DNA of 64,000 bases from Acheta domesticus. Taxonomy: Eukaryota > Arthropoda > Insecta > Orthoptera > Gryllidae. The notes beneath the pieces were generated by a model. It saw only the letters and a list, made by a program, of their open reading frames with translations, was not told the origin of the DNA and made no database searches. Positions 10,200 to 21,739 of this stretch are shown piece after piece. Both the position numbers and the translations under genes were made by a program. How positions within the stretch are numbered: the stretch's first letter is position 1; every line of letters begins with the position of its first letter. The stretch is taken from contig JAHLJT010000631.1 in assembly GCA_031308135.1 (NCBI GenBank), forward strand, positions 220,017,584 to 220,081,583, given 5' to 3'.

Positions 10200-12188
10200 T
10201 TCGTCAAAAAAAAGAAAACAAACTTAACTAACAAATGTAAATATGGAATTTACTAACAATTGAACACATACCAACAAATAAGATGCGATCTTGAAATAAT
10301 TTGGGCATTGTCATGTTTTTCATGAAAAAGAAAAGCAAAGTAAAAAAACTGTCCGAAATACTTACCGATCTCAAATATTTGTTGGGTTTTTTTCAAAACT
10401 AAACTACAGGTATTTCGCCTCAAACAATCCAATGTTCTACAAATAACATGTACATTATGGCAAAAAATCGCGACACGCATATCATTTTGGGGTAGATGCA
10501 TTCTTTTTGAAAAGAATTGAATATTAATCAAAACACCCTATTTTCCTGTAAAATTCAATATTTGTGTTGTTATAAAACCTAAACTACAAGGATTTCGTTC
10601 CGGGCAATTTAATGTCATATACAACACATAATAGGGAATACGGCTGTACTCTCTAATAATTTTGGACTACTCACTTTGTTTTAAAAAGATTGGAAAATTA
10701 GTGTGAAAACTATTATATAAAGTTTGATCACATTTTGGTTTATCACTAAATAAACTCCAAAATACTGTACTAATTCAAAAGAGGAATTTATTTAGAATTG
10801 CTCATACATTGGCCATCAATATGTCAACTTCAAATAATTTTGGACTAGATTCGTTCTTATTGAAAATGAAAGGAATATTAATCAAAACAGTCCCAACTTT
10901 TTTCCGATATTCAATATTTGCGTTACCTTACCTACAGGTATTTCGCGTTTCATAATGTCATTTTCAAAATACATGATAAGGAAAACGGCTGTACTCAGAA
11001 AAAATTTTAGGCTCCTCTCTTTGTTTACCAAAAAATGGAAAATTCTCGTGAAAACTACAATATACTTCTTGACCAATTTCTCATTCCTCACAAAATAAAC
11101 TCCAAAATACTTTACTAATTCAAAAAGAGAATTTATTTACATTTGCACATACATTGCTTCTCAATTTGCTAATCTCAAATAATTTCGGGCTAGAGACGTT
11201 CTTATTGAAAAATAAAGGAATAATAATCAATAGAATAACTTTTGTTTTTGCTATCCAATATTTGCGATCTTATAAAACCTGAACTACAAGGATTTCGTTC
11301 CTGGCAATAAAGTGCCATATACAACACATGATAGAGAATACGGCTATACTCATGAATCATTTTGAACTTCGCGGTTTCTTCTCCAAGAAAAGAAAAATTC
11401 GCGTGAGAACTACAATATACATTTCACCACGTTTCCACTTCTGAAAAAGTAAACCCCAAAATTCTGTACCAATTCAAATAAAGAATTTATTAACAATTGC
11501 ACATAAATTAGCTAATAATATTCAAATCTCAAATAATTTTGGGCTATATTAGTTCGTATTAAAAAAGGGATATTATTCAAAACCAGTCCATATTTTTTTT
11601 TTTCGATATTCGACATTTCCGTTCTTATAAAACCAGAAGTACTAGGATATGGCTCATGGCATTGGCGTGTGACATACAATACATATTAAGGAATACGATT
11701 ATACCCACAAATAATTTTGGGCTTCTCTTTCTTTTCCAAAAAGTGGAAAATTCTCGTGAGAAATATAGTATAACTTTTAACTAATTTTTCATTCCTCACA
11801 AAATTATTTCTGAAATACTTTAATCATTCAAATGAGGGAACTCATTCACAAATGCTCATGCATTACCTGTCAAGATGCCAATCTCAAATAATTTTGGGCT
11901 AGCACCGTTATTATTGGAAAAAATTGGAATATTCATCAAAACACACCCAATTTTTTTTCGATATTCTACATTTACGTTCTTATAACACCTGAATTACAAC
12001 GATTTGGCTCCTGTAAATTGAAGGTCATATACAACACATGATACGGAATACAGATATACTAACAAATGATTTTGAGCTTCTTTCTTTCTTTTCCAAAAAA
12101 ATGGAAAAATTCTCGTGAGAACTAGAATATACCTTTTTACTAATTTTTCATTCCTCACAAAAAATTGCTGAAATACTTTACTAATTTA
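10200..12188. repeat. About 350-bp satellite running into the assembly gap
   Basis: The phrase TTCAATATTTGCGTTCTTAT and relatives recurs with its C at 10556, 10912, 11256, 11611 and 11966 (spacings 356, 344, 355, 355). Units share AAATAATTTTGGGCTA, GGAAAATTCTCGTGAGAACT and ATTCCTCACAAAATAA. The array ends at the N run, so its true length is unknown. Confidence 0.9.
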
Positions 12189-13188
12189 NNNNNNNNNNNN
12201 NNNNNNNNNNNNNNNNNNNNNNNNNNNNNNNNNNNNNNNNNNNNNNNNNNNNNNNNNNNNNNNNNNNNNNNNNNNNNNNNNNNNNNNNNNNNNNNNNNNN
12301 NNNNNNNNNNNNNNNNNNNNNNNNNNNNNNNNNNNNNNNNNNNNNNNNNNNNNNNNNNNNNNNNNNNNNNNNNNNNNNNNNNNNNNNNNNNNNNNNNNNN
12401 NNNNNNNNNNNNNNNNNNNNNNNNNNNNNNNNNNNNNNNNNNNNNNNNNNNNNNNNNNNNNNNNNNNNNNNNNNNNNNNNNNNNNNNNNNNNNNNNNNNN
12501 NNNNNNNNNNNNNNNNNNNNNNNNNNNNNNNNNNNNNNNNNNNNNNNNNNNNNNNNNNNNNNNNNNNNNNNNNNNNNNNNNNNNNNNNNNNNNNNNNNNN
12601 NNNNNNNNNNNNNNNNNNNNNNNNNNNNNNNNNNNNNNNNNNNNNNNNNNNNNNNNNNNNNNNNNNNNNNNNNNNNNNNNNNNNNNNNNNNNNNNNNNNN
12701 NNNNNNNNNNNNNNNNNNNNNNNNNNNNNNNNNNNNNNNNNNNNNNNNNNNNNNNNNNNNNNNNNNNNNNNNNNNNNNNNNNNNNNNNNNNNNNNNNNNN
12801 NNNNNNNNNNNNNNNNNNNNNNNNNNNNNNNNNNNNNNNNNNNNNNNNNNNNNNNNNNNNNNNNNNNNNNNNNNNNNNNNNNNNNNNNNNNNNNNNNNNN
12901 NNNNNNNNNNNNNNNNNNNNNNNNNNNNNNNNNNNNNNNNNNNNNNNNNNNNNNNNNNNNNNNNNNNNNNNNNNNNNNNNNNNNNNNNNNNNNNNNNNNN
13001 NNNNNNNNNNNNNNNNNNNNNNNNNNNNNNNNNNNNNNNNNNNNNNNNNNNNNNNNNNNNNNNNNNNNNNNNNNNNNNNNNNNNNNNNNNNNNNNNNNNN
13101 NNNNNNNNNNNNNNNNNNNNNNNNNNNNNNNNNNNNNNNNNNNNNNNNNNNNNNNNNNNNNNNNNNNNNNNNNNNNNNNNNNNNNNNN
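12189..13188. other. Assembly gap, exactly 1000 N
   Basis: A run of 1000 N, probably a placeholder of arbitrary size between two contigs. It begins inside a satellite array. Confidence 0.99.
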
Positions 13189-14109
13189 TCAGACTTGGTA
13201 TATTTTTGTGATCGAAAGTAGAGACTTGTAAAAATTTCGGAGATACAGTCGGAACTTTAACTTTTGTTTCGCGAGTGAAAGTGGAACATAGAAACGTTTT
13301 GGTGAAACCGTGCACTGAACTTGGATTATTTTCATACCGATAGGGTGAACTTTTAAGAAACTTGGAAACTCAATTAGTTTTCACCAGTGACGAAGTTGAA
13401 GCACCAGATTAATAAACTTGCAAATATTTTGCCGAACAAGTCGAGGGACTTTAATTATTTTACAATGGATCGGGACGTGTAAATAACTGTAGAACTGTTT
13501 ATTTGAACTTTGATGTTGATATGGCAGGCTAGTGCAAGCAGCTTCCGGGCGCACGAATAACCAAATAATAATTAGTAATACGCGGGTAGCCATCTAAGCT
13601 TTTCAACTGCCGAATTTCCACATTGCTTAAAAACATCTGTGGTAATTCCCTTCGTAGCGTGTCGGAAGATTCAAGACAGAAGGCATAAAGACTAGAGCTG
13701 GTAACCGGTCGGTCGGAGGAGATGGTGTGGAGATACGCGGCGTCCGAGCGAAGAATCAAACGATACACGGGAAGAGAGCTCAGGTTAACGTTCGTACGAA
13801 CAATTATTTTATTTTTTATGGTCATGACCAAAGTCAATAATTTTGAAGAACGTTGTTTCGATTCGAATGAAATCCCTTGATTATAATAAATTCAAATTGT
13901 TCTAGTGCTAAAGAAAGTACAAAAAAAACTTGGTTATTATTGTGCAATCTGGCACATCATTAAAATAACTTTCAGGTTTTGTTGTTTTCCGTATGGAAGC
14001 GAGCCGACAGGGGGCAGATTGTGGTTGAACGATGTGGTAAGCCGAATTTGTGCACCTTGCCTATTCGAACCCATGACAGAAGCACAGCATGTCAATAGAG
14101 AGATATCTT
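13189..14109. other. No gene recognised
   Basis: Mixed DNA with short open frames on both strands that match no family I know. A palindrome GTTCGTACGAAC lies at about 13790-13801. Confidence 0.4.
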
Positions 14110-14960
14110 GGATTTAATAAACCCTTAAAATTGAGGAAGTTGAAACTATGAAGTACCTAGGAATGTACATATGGAATCTACATGCAACAGAATTAAACAA
14201 CTAAATTAAGTTCAATTATGTTACGCATTCAGAGTTCTTTCAAATTCTGTCAATCATGCAGCTCGTTGCGTTTATTTGCTAATGTACATTCCCGCCTGAG
14301 GTATGGCGTAATATTCTGGGGAAGCTCATCCTGTAGTACTCAGAGCTTCAGATTGCAAAAGAAAATTATTCCAATAATGGAAAAATGCCTGCCACGTTAT
14401 CCCTGCAAGCATCTTTCATTGAGCTTGAAATCTTACCACTGCCTTGCATATTTATTTACGAATCTGTAATATTTGTCAAAAATGACCTACTTAACGGAGG
14501 GAACATATTTTCATACAATATTGATATTTATAATTCCAACACACGTGCATCAAGTGTCAGTATCAACAGCTCAGTACAAGAAATCCACATGAGATACATG
14601 TACGTTACTTTACAACGCATTGCCAGATGACATTAAACAATTAAAGCTCAGTACCCAAATTTAAGTTAACAGTAAAATTTTTTCTGCTGCATAACTGTTT
14701 CTATAGAATTAGAGACTATACTGATCGTCAAAAAGAAAAATAGATTTTTTAACAAAACAATGATATATAATGAATAAGCTTACATTTGTATTGTATACAT
14801 TAAAAAAAAGATTTAATACGCCTGTAATAAGTAATGTACCTCAGCTTCCGGGTCAATGACCCGCATCTCGATTAGTCTTTGTCCAGTTTCCCTGATCCAT
14901 TGAGCAAATGCTGAGATGGCCCCTTCTGGACGTAAATGTAGCTTCACTGCGTGCACGTTT
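14110..14960 (+). pseudogene. Jockey-like LINE, 3' fragment
   Basis: Matches the 3' end of the LINE at 21740-23640. The RT C-terminal region is recognisable (SRLRYGVIFWG around 14290), out of frame and interrupted. The 3' UTR phrases CCCTGATCCATTGAGC and AAATGCTGAGATGG also match (compare 23527-23610). 5'-truncated and dead. Confidence 0.78.
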
Positions 14961-15859
14961 TGTTGAGCACTACTTGCTTGTAATGGTAGGAAGAGAACTG
15001 ATGTTTGTTACTATTTTGTTAGGAGTGCATAAAAATCTAATCAGCAGTTCATTTACCGTTGAAAGTGTTTTCTATAACTCGGGAACGAAAATGTCTAGTT
15101 TTTCAATTGATACTTATCTCGGAGCTGTTTTTTTCCATTCTGAGCCTCAAGAAAATGTGCGCAGATAATCTCTTCCCCCATACGTCACCCGTCGAGGTGG
15201 ATTGGTCCACGTCCTGACGGGGGGATGGAGAGAAGGCTCTCAAGTGTTCCTTTCTCCATTTTTTCATCTTCTTGCTTCTCATTTCATATCACCTACATTC
15301 TTTTTACTCCTTTTTCTTCCTCACTGACCTTCTATGTATGCTGAACGCCCACCCATGTGTTTGCCGTGCATGGCGGAGGGAATGCGTGTCCTGGCAGTTG
15401 AGGGACCTGTTTGTTTCCTTATCTACTCCTAGTGCTACTGTTTGCCTTGCACTAAGGGGTACGTTGTTTACGTATTTTGGAGAAGATATCTTGTAGGATC
15501 CAACACACTCGTTTTTGGCCTCGGACTCTTCTAGATGGGCGGTTAGGAGCTAACCCACTCGCGATCAATCGGCTTGGACTAGGTCTTGCACTGAACTCCA
15601 GAGTGAGCGGGGGGATCCACGGTGGGCAGCGCTGTGACATCCCCCCACTATATCTCCGTGGCAACTCTGGCACTCTGATGGAGTGTCCCCTTGTTGGGCT
15701 CCGCGGTGGATGGGGACCACGGGGATGAATCTGATATCCATCTATGGATACTTCATATTTTTCCCCCGTCCTCATCCGCAAGAAAGAGGAGATGTGCAGA
15801 AAAGAACTATCGACTTGAATAGTTTCTTTTCCAAAGAAGAAGATCGACCAAAGAAACAT

Positions 15860-16490
15860 CGTTTCCTCCTCATGTCATGCGCCGAGGAAGGTAAAACGTT
15901 TAAATGTGGCCGTTTAAATGTGCTGTCCGTCTGTCGCGAGCCATAGAAGAAGCTTACGGGAAGCTCCAAGCGGTTTTCACGACAGAGGAATGGAACGATT
16001 ATTTTTGAAGCGCGTACCGACGAGCAAATCAATAAAATACAGAATACCAAACAGATTGCCGAACTCAAGGTAGTAGTCACGGTTCATCCTACCTTGAATC
16101 TGTGCAAAGGCGTTGTAAATCACGAGGACTCTGCTACAGAAACGGAGGAAAATCTCCTTAACTTTTGCAAGACCTATGGCATGACTGCCGTGTATAGAAT
16201 CGGAAGGAAGGCGCAGGGGAAAGTGATCCCTACGTCGACCTGATCCTAACGTTCAACCGACCATCCCTCCCGGAAAGAATAATTACTGCTTTTGACAACC
16301 TCTGTGTGCGACAGCACGTACCAAACCCTTTGCGCTGTTTCAAGTGCCAAGGTTTGGTCATACCCAACAGCGATGTATGTGCGTAAGCACGGTTTGCGGG
16401 AAATGCGTATCATCACTGTACGACCCACAACCGTGCGACAAACCACCACACTGTGTCAATTGAGAATGGAATCATCCAGCCAATGGCAAC
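15860..16490 (+). pseudogene. LINE ORF1 (Gag-like zinc-knuckle protein), broken
   Basis: Conceptual plus-strand frames read an RNA-binding-type domain (FEARTDEQINKIQNTK, then VDLILTFNRPSLPERI), followed by Cys/His knuckles: CFKCQG then H and C, CGKC, and CDKPPHCVNC. This is the organisation of ORF1 proteins in jockey-like LINEs, which coat the RNA intermediate. At least two frame changes (near 16230 and in the first knuckle near 16355) inactivate it. Confidence 0.68.
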
Positions 16491-17114
16491 CAGTGCTCCA
16501 CATTTCTTCGGAAAAGAGAAATAAAAAGAGTGACCGAAAAGGTTTCCTTTCCCTTAGGCGAAACGTAGGTTTCAAACCAAGAACCCAGTCGACCAGTCAC
16601 GATCTTTCTCCAGTGCCCTAAAACCTAAGTCCCCGGGGGTAACAGCGAGTTGTCAAACTCAGTGTTCCCAGCTGTAGCACACTTCAGTTATCAGGTGTCG
16701 CCGATAGACTTCCCTGAAGATACGGCGTGTATTCAAGGTGGGAAAGTGATCATTATCACAAAGTTCAAAAAACCTCAAAAACTCCATCAGCCATTGACGA
16801 CTTCCACTGAGACCCTTACGAAAATCGATCCCAAGCAGATACTGCCGCTCCCAAAAAATAATAATCCCGTCCATCAAAATCCCGTCCACCTTTTTCTGTT
16901 TACAGAAGAGATTTACATCGGACGATCCTCCAGCCCCTGTAGATCTCAAATTCCAAAATCATCAAAAACCACTGTATGCATTTTTGCAGGATTAATCATC
17001 TCCATAATCACCCCGATCTTTTACTTGGGAGCTATCGTCTTCCTTTTGTGGAGTCTGCAACTTTCCTTGGGCTTACTTTTGATAAGAGCCTAACTTGCGA
17101 AATCACATCCTAAA

Positions 17115-17770
17115 ATGAAAAGCCGATGTGTGTCACCTGTGAAAACTTCCATCTGCACCCTTACAGGCAGCTCTTGGGGAGCAGAACGTGTGTGTCTCTT
17201 GCGTTTGTATAGAACCCTCATCCGCTCTATTTTGGATTATGGATGCATTGTATATGGGTCAGCGTCTGCATCAACCCTCCGGCCATTAAATACCATTCAT
17301 AACGCCGGTATAAGGATTAGTACAGGCGCCTACCGTACGAGTCGCATCGACTGCCTCTCGATCGAAGCTGGAGAACCATTTCTGAACCGAAGGCGAGATA
17401 TTTTATTAGCCTCTTACTGGTACTCTTATGGTCCTTGACCATCCTTGTCGTCGAATAATCACCCACTCAAATTATGCGTCCCTCGTATATTCTTCGAACA
17501 TCGTTACCCCTTCCCCCAGGTATTAGATTGCGAAATCTTCTGCGGGAACTAAATGTCGATCTTCCCACTCCTGTGAAACCCACAAGTGATCGGATTCCTC
17601 CTTGGAAACTCCTTCCCAATATTGACCTCAGATTCTCCAATTTAACCAAACAAACTACTAGTCCTCTGATTTACAAGAAGCAGTTTTCAGAGTATGAGAG
17701 AACCCTATCCGGATCATTTATTTTTATACACGGATGGTTCCTTTCCTTTTTTAAAACAACTTCAATATTA
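17115..17770 (+). pseudogene. LINE ORF2 C-terminus (RT tail and RNase H start)
   Basis: RLYRTLIRSILDYGCIVYG is the conserved RT-tail motif of jockey-type ORF2, followed by an IHNAGIRI stretch and an Ala/Glu-Pro motif. In the next frame PPWKLLPNIDLRFSNL leads into an RNase H-type start where the usual tyrosine-threonine-Asp-Gly context is mutated. Frame changes and missing upstream domains make it inactive. Confidence 0.7.
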
Positions 17771-17789
17771 TCTCTATGATATCATTATA

Positions 17790-18259
17790 TTTTCTAAGTC
17801 CTAGGTCTGTTTTTTGCGAGAGGTGGCCAAACTTGCAAACTCCTTTGTTTCTCCAGGAGATTAAAGTTATTAAAACGAGTTATGACCCCAAGAACTTTTT
17901 TCAATTGTATAAAAGAAATTTCTTGTTATATGTCATACAAATTATTTAATAAGATGCCAATTCATATAAGTAATGCCACAAAGCATGCAAAATTCTATAC
18001 AGAATTTAAAAATTCTCTCTAAATTTAACATCGAAGAAGTTGAAGATTATTTTATCAAATGATTAATAAAAGTGCAGACATAAAAAAATTAACAATTATC
18101 TTCTTTATACACATTTCGAATGATAAAAATAGAAATTGAGCATCTGTCTTCTTTAATTGCTGTTTTCTGTTTTTTAATTATTAGTGCAGGTACCTAAAAT
18201 ACAGCATCAGCTCAAGAGATAAAATGCTAAGCTGTAAATTTTATACTTTTCATTTAAGA

Positions 18260-18294
<35 letters not shown>

Positions 18295-18430
18295 TATTAT
18301 TCATTATTAAATAAAGCATATTGTACAAAGAGTGTTAAAAAAACCTAAAATGTAAAACCTTAAAAAAAGTATTGTACAAAAATTGTATTGTTAAAAAATG
18401 GCAATAAAGATTTCTTTCTTCCTTAAAAAA
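17790..18430 (+). pseudogene. Second LINE 3' tail
   Basis: A degraded RT C-terminus (conceptual ATKHAKFYTEFKNSL near 17970-18020), then an AT-rich 3' UTR ending in AATAAAGATTTCTTTCTTCC, a typical LINE 3' end. It contains a (TTA)n microsatellite at about 18259-18310. Confidence 0.55.
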
Positions 18431-18439
18431 CATTTTTTT

Positions 18440-18892
18440 CGAAAAAAAACGAGCAATACTCGAAATGGAACTAACGTCATATTGTTTTACCATCCCTTAT
18501 TACATCACTGGATAAATTTTAAAGAAACAATTGCAGGGGTTTCTTAGAAACAAAATTTTCCAAACAATTTCGAAATTCAAACTCAAACATTTTCCTGTGG
18601 GAAAGCGCTTCAAATATCGAATTACCACAGAGCTTTAACGCAATTTTCTTAATACTTAAAGAAATAGCTATTTAGGACGAGGTTTCACTGTTCTTTAATA
18701 TTCTTAAAATAAACATTTTCGTTCTACCATTAGAAAACTGAATTTTTAAAAAAAAATTTCAAAAAATATCATTTGAGCGGCTATAGATGGTAGCTGGGAA
18801 GAGAATGCGGTGAGTTCGAATAGCTGGCAAACCTAAAGGAAATAGAAAACGAATACGGGAAAGTCTGTGCCATTCTGTTGTATCGCTAGTTT
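18440..18892. repeat. Family A repeat, forward 3' part
   Basis: Ends in GGGAAAGTCTGTGCCATTCT followed by a variant of the CACTAGT terminus (CGCTAGT near 18885). The body matches 58200-58540 and 41880-42176. Confidence 0.65.
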
Positions 18893-19535
18893 TTACATTC
18901 CGTATACATACGTATAAACGCAGTTATATACGTAGTACAGGGAAAGTTACGTATTGCAGCGCGAAAAAAACGGCGGATTATCGGCAGAAAAAATTTATTG
19001 CCGGTTACTCAAAACAAGAAAGTAGATAAATCCAGTTACTAAATTTAGAAAAAAAATATCCTCTAACACGTGGTCTAGCCAAAAATCCCTGTTTTGTGAA
19101 ACCTTGATACCGAAAAACCAACTCACAGCTAACTGTCCGTCTGTCAGTCTCTCTCCGTGTGTGAATACCACTGGTTCCTCACCATGCGAAGAATTTTTTC
19201 CATATTGATGGAACCTCTGTCCATCTCATTCGTGGCTAAGCTTTGAGATATTAAAAACATTCTTTAACTAGTGGTGCTACAGAATGGCACAGACTTTCCC
19301 GTATTATTTTTCATCTTCCTTGGGTCTTCGCTAGCTATATCGAATTCCTACATACTCTTTCTTGCCAGCTGCCATCTATCACACCGCCGAAAGTACATTT
19401 TTTGTACACCAGCATTATAATCAACCCTTTTCCATTAACAAAATCGTTCATAATATGGCATATTATTGCACGAACATTACGGCATTGCCATTTCTGCACA
19501 AAAATATGAGCCATCACTGACGTAAGAGTCACGGC
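18893..19535. repeat. Family A fragments, head-to-head
   Basis: A forward 5' part with the CGTATACATACGTATA hairpin (18895-18955) and a GTCCGTCTGTCAGTC microsatellite is followed at about 19266 by a reverse 3' terminus (ACTAGTGGTGCTACAGAATG). This is the inverted arrangement seen elsewhere for the family. Confidence 0.65.
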
Positions 19536-19989
19536 TTCGGTGGTCGGGGATAGGGATGAAACGCGCGCTTAAGCACCAATTTTAATTTTTGAAAAAATAT
19601 TATTCTTGATAAATATCAATTCTACATACTTCAAATTACTAGAAATCAGAAAAAATAATATTTGTATCAATGCTTACAGCCATACGACACCTTGAAAGCC
19701 ATTTCTTTCAGCCGAGGAAAAATTCAACCACTCAAGCAGTGAAAATACAATTATATTACATTGTTTATAACTTTTTCCCTAATTAACTTTTCAACTTCCA
19801 AGAATTATATGCGCTTTTTATACCCTTCTAAATATATTAAAGCCTTTGCAATGTCAATTATTTTTATTTTTAATTTAATTAAGCCTTACGTAATTAAGTG
19901 TGCAAAAATCTCTTATTCCTTTAACTAAGTAAACTTTCACAGGCAATTACACAAAAACACCAAAAACCCATTACTGAAATTAATATATA
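19536..19989. other. AT-rich DNA, no gene recognised
   Basis: No convincing reading frame or repeat structure. Confidence 0.4.
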
Positions 19990-21110
19990 TTATTAAGTGA
20001 ACATTGTTGAACATTTTTCAGGTGAATTCAGCTGCTCTGGTCTGCCCCTCTCAAATTATGACCGTTTAAAGTTTACATTAATGGTGCTTGGAAAGAGCAT
20101 TTTTACCTCCGGACATAATACCGAGAACGTTTACTTCTTGACAATGTTTAATCTTCTCAACTTTCGGATTTCCATTTATTGCATAATATTTTCGATTTCT
20201 TTTTGAACATATTTCTTCTTTAAATTTGCCAAATTTCATTGTTTTTCAATAAATTTAAACATATGAAATTGAGATCTGCAGAACTGAAACATGCAATAAG
20301 TGAAATTTGACAAGCAATAACATTAAAACCTCTCAAATATCTCTTTGAAATTCAAGTATGTGATTAAATACACATATTTAATTAGTTTTTTGTTGACAAC
20401 AACCACCTTGGCCAACCTGGCCAAGAGACGCGTGATTTTCATTAATTAGGTGATCTTTTACGGGAAATAACATAGAAACAAGTAAAACATTTCCAAAAAA
20501 TTAATAACTATTATTAAGTGGACATTTGTTAATGTTTTTCGTTAACAAAAGCCGCCTCAGCTAGACTCTTTTAAAATGGCGACCGACCTTAAATTTTATT
20601 TGATGTTTGAAATAAAGCGCCATTCCCCAAACTAAGTGATTTTTGACGGACAATTACTCAAAAACAGCTGAAAACATTTCTGTGAAATTAAGAACTATAA
20701 TTAATTGGGCATTTGTTGACGTTTCTTCGTAAACAACTACCGCCTCGGCCTGCCACCTGTAAAATGGCGACTGTATAAAGTTTTCATGATGTGATTTGAA
20801 AGAAAGCGCCTTATCCAAAAGTAAGTGATTTTGACGAGCAATTACACACAAACAACTACATATACTTTCATGAAACTCATAAATGTTATTAAGTGGACAT
20901 TTGTTAATATAGTTTCGTTAACAAAAGTCACCTTGGCCTGCCTTTTTGAAAATGGCGAAAGTTTAAACTTTACATGAGGTGCTTTGAAAAAAGTACCATT
21001 TTAATTAACTAAGTGACTATTGACGAGCAATTATAAAGAAATAAAAACATATTTCTGTGAAATAAATATTAGATTTTAAGTAAACAATTGAAAAAAATTC
21101 GTCGCCCGGC
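19990..21110. repeat. About 187-bp tandem repeat
   Basis: The phrase ATTAAGTGGACATTTGTTAA recurs at about 20512, 20701, 20888 and, diverged, near 21074 (spacings 189, 187, 186); another diverged copy is near 19992. Units share GGCCTGCC, AAATGGCGA and GACGAGCAATTAC. A satellite-like array of at least four clear units. Confidence 0.85.
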
Positions 21111-21739
21111 ATTGCCTCTAGCTGTGAAAGTACAATCAGCAATCAAAGCGTCAGCACTGCATGTCATGCCAGAAGTGGCATAATAAATAAATAAACAATA
21201 GAAATTAAGGGAAATGTTATATGCGCGCGTTCAGACCCCGTTCAGGACCACCATGGCCCCTATATGTTATCAGTTATGGAGTTTAAAGAAGGCAGTGGTA
21301 CCATGTAATAATTGCAGTGCGCGCAGTAAAATCAAATACGTTATGAAAAAACTTACTTTTAAAAACTGATTTATTACTTTATTACTCCTTTAAAATTATA
21401 TTTTGTTTTTCTTTGGTAATATAACAAGAACAATAAAAAACATCAAATTAATTATTGTGAACATGTAATTTAATTGTACATTTGATTAATTGTAATTTGT
21501 AATTTGATAAATTGGTCAGTGACACTTCAAAACATACATTTATATCTAAAATGCTTATTTTTTCTTTGCTTTCTTGTTAGCTATTTGAATCTTGTTATTC
21601 ACCGATTCTTCGATGTATGACTAGGGTACACTTGTAGACCACCATCCTCCATGACCACCATTACCTACGAGAAACGTCGCGGATGTTCTCCTAAACGAAT
21701 GAATAGAGTACCTTTCTGCATTTGGTAATTTTAAAAAAA
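21111..21739. other. No gene recognised
   Basis: AT-rich flank left of a 5'-truncated LINE, with short homopolymer runs. Confidence 0.4.

Larger units (their letters stand above)
15172..17770 (+). mobile_element. Internally deleted jockey/LOA-type LINE
   Basis: A GC-moderate block with a 5'-UTR-like start, a broken ORF1 (about 15860-16490), then directly the C-terminal part of ORF2: an RT tail around 17190-17430 and the start of an RNase H-like domain near 17690-17760. Most of ORF2, including endonuclease and RT catalytic motifs, is missing. Such elements move by target-primed reverse transcription; this one cannot encode its own enzymes. The exact clade is uncertain. Confidence 0.7.

Noticed and set aside
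12155..13315. Long open frames across the N run
   Set aside because: They consist of unknown residues in an assembly gap.
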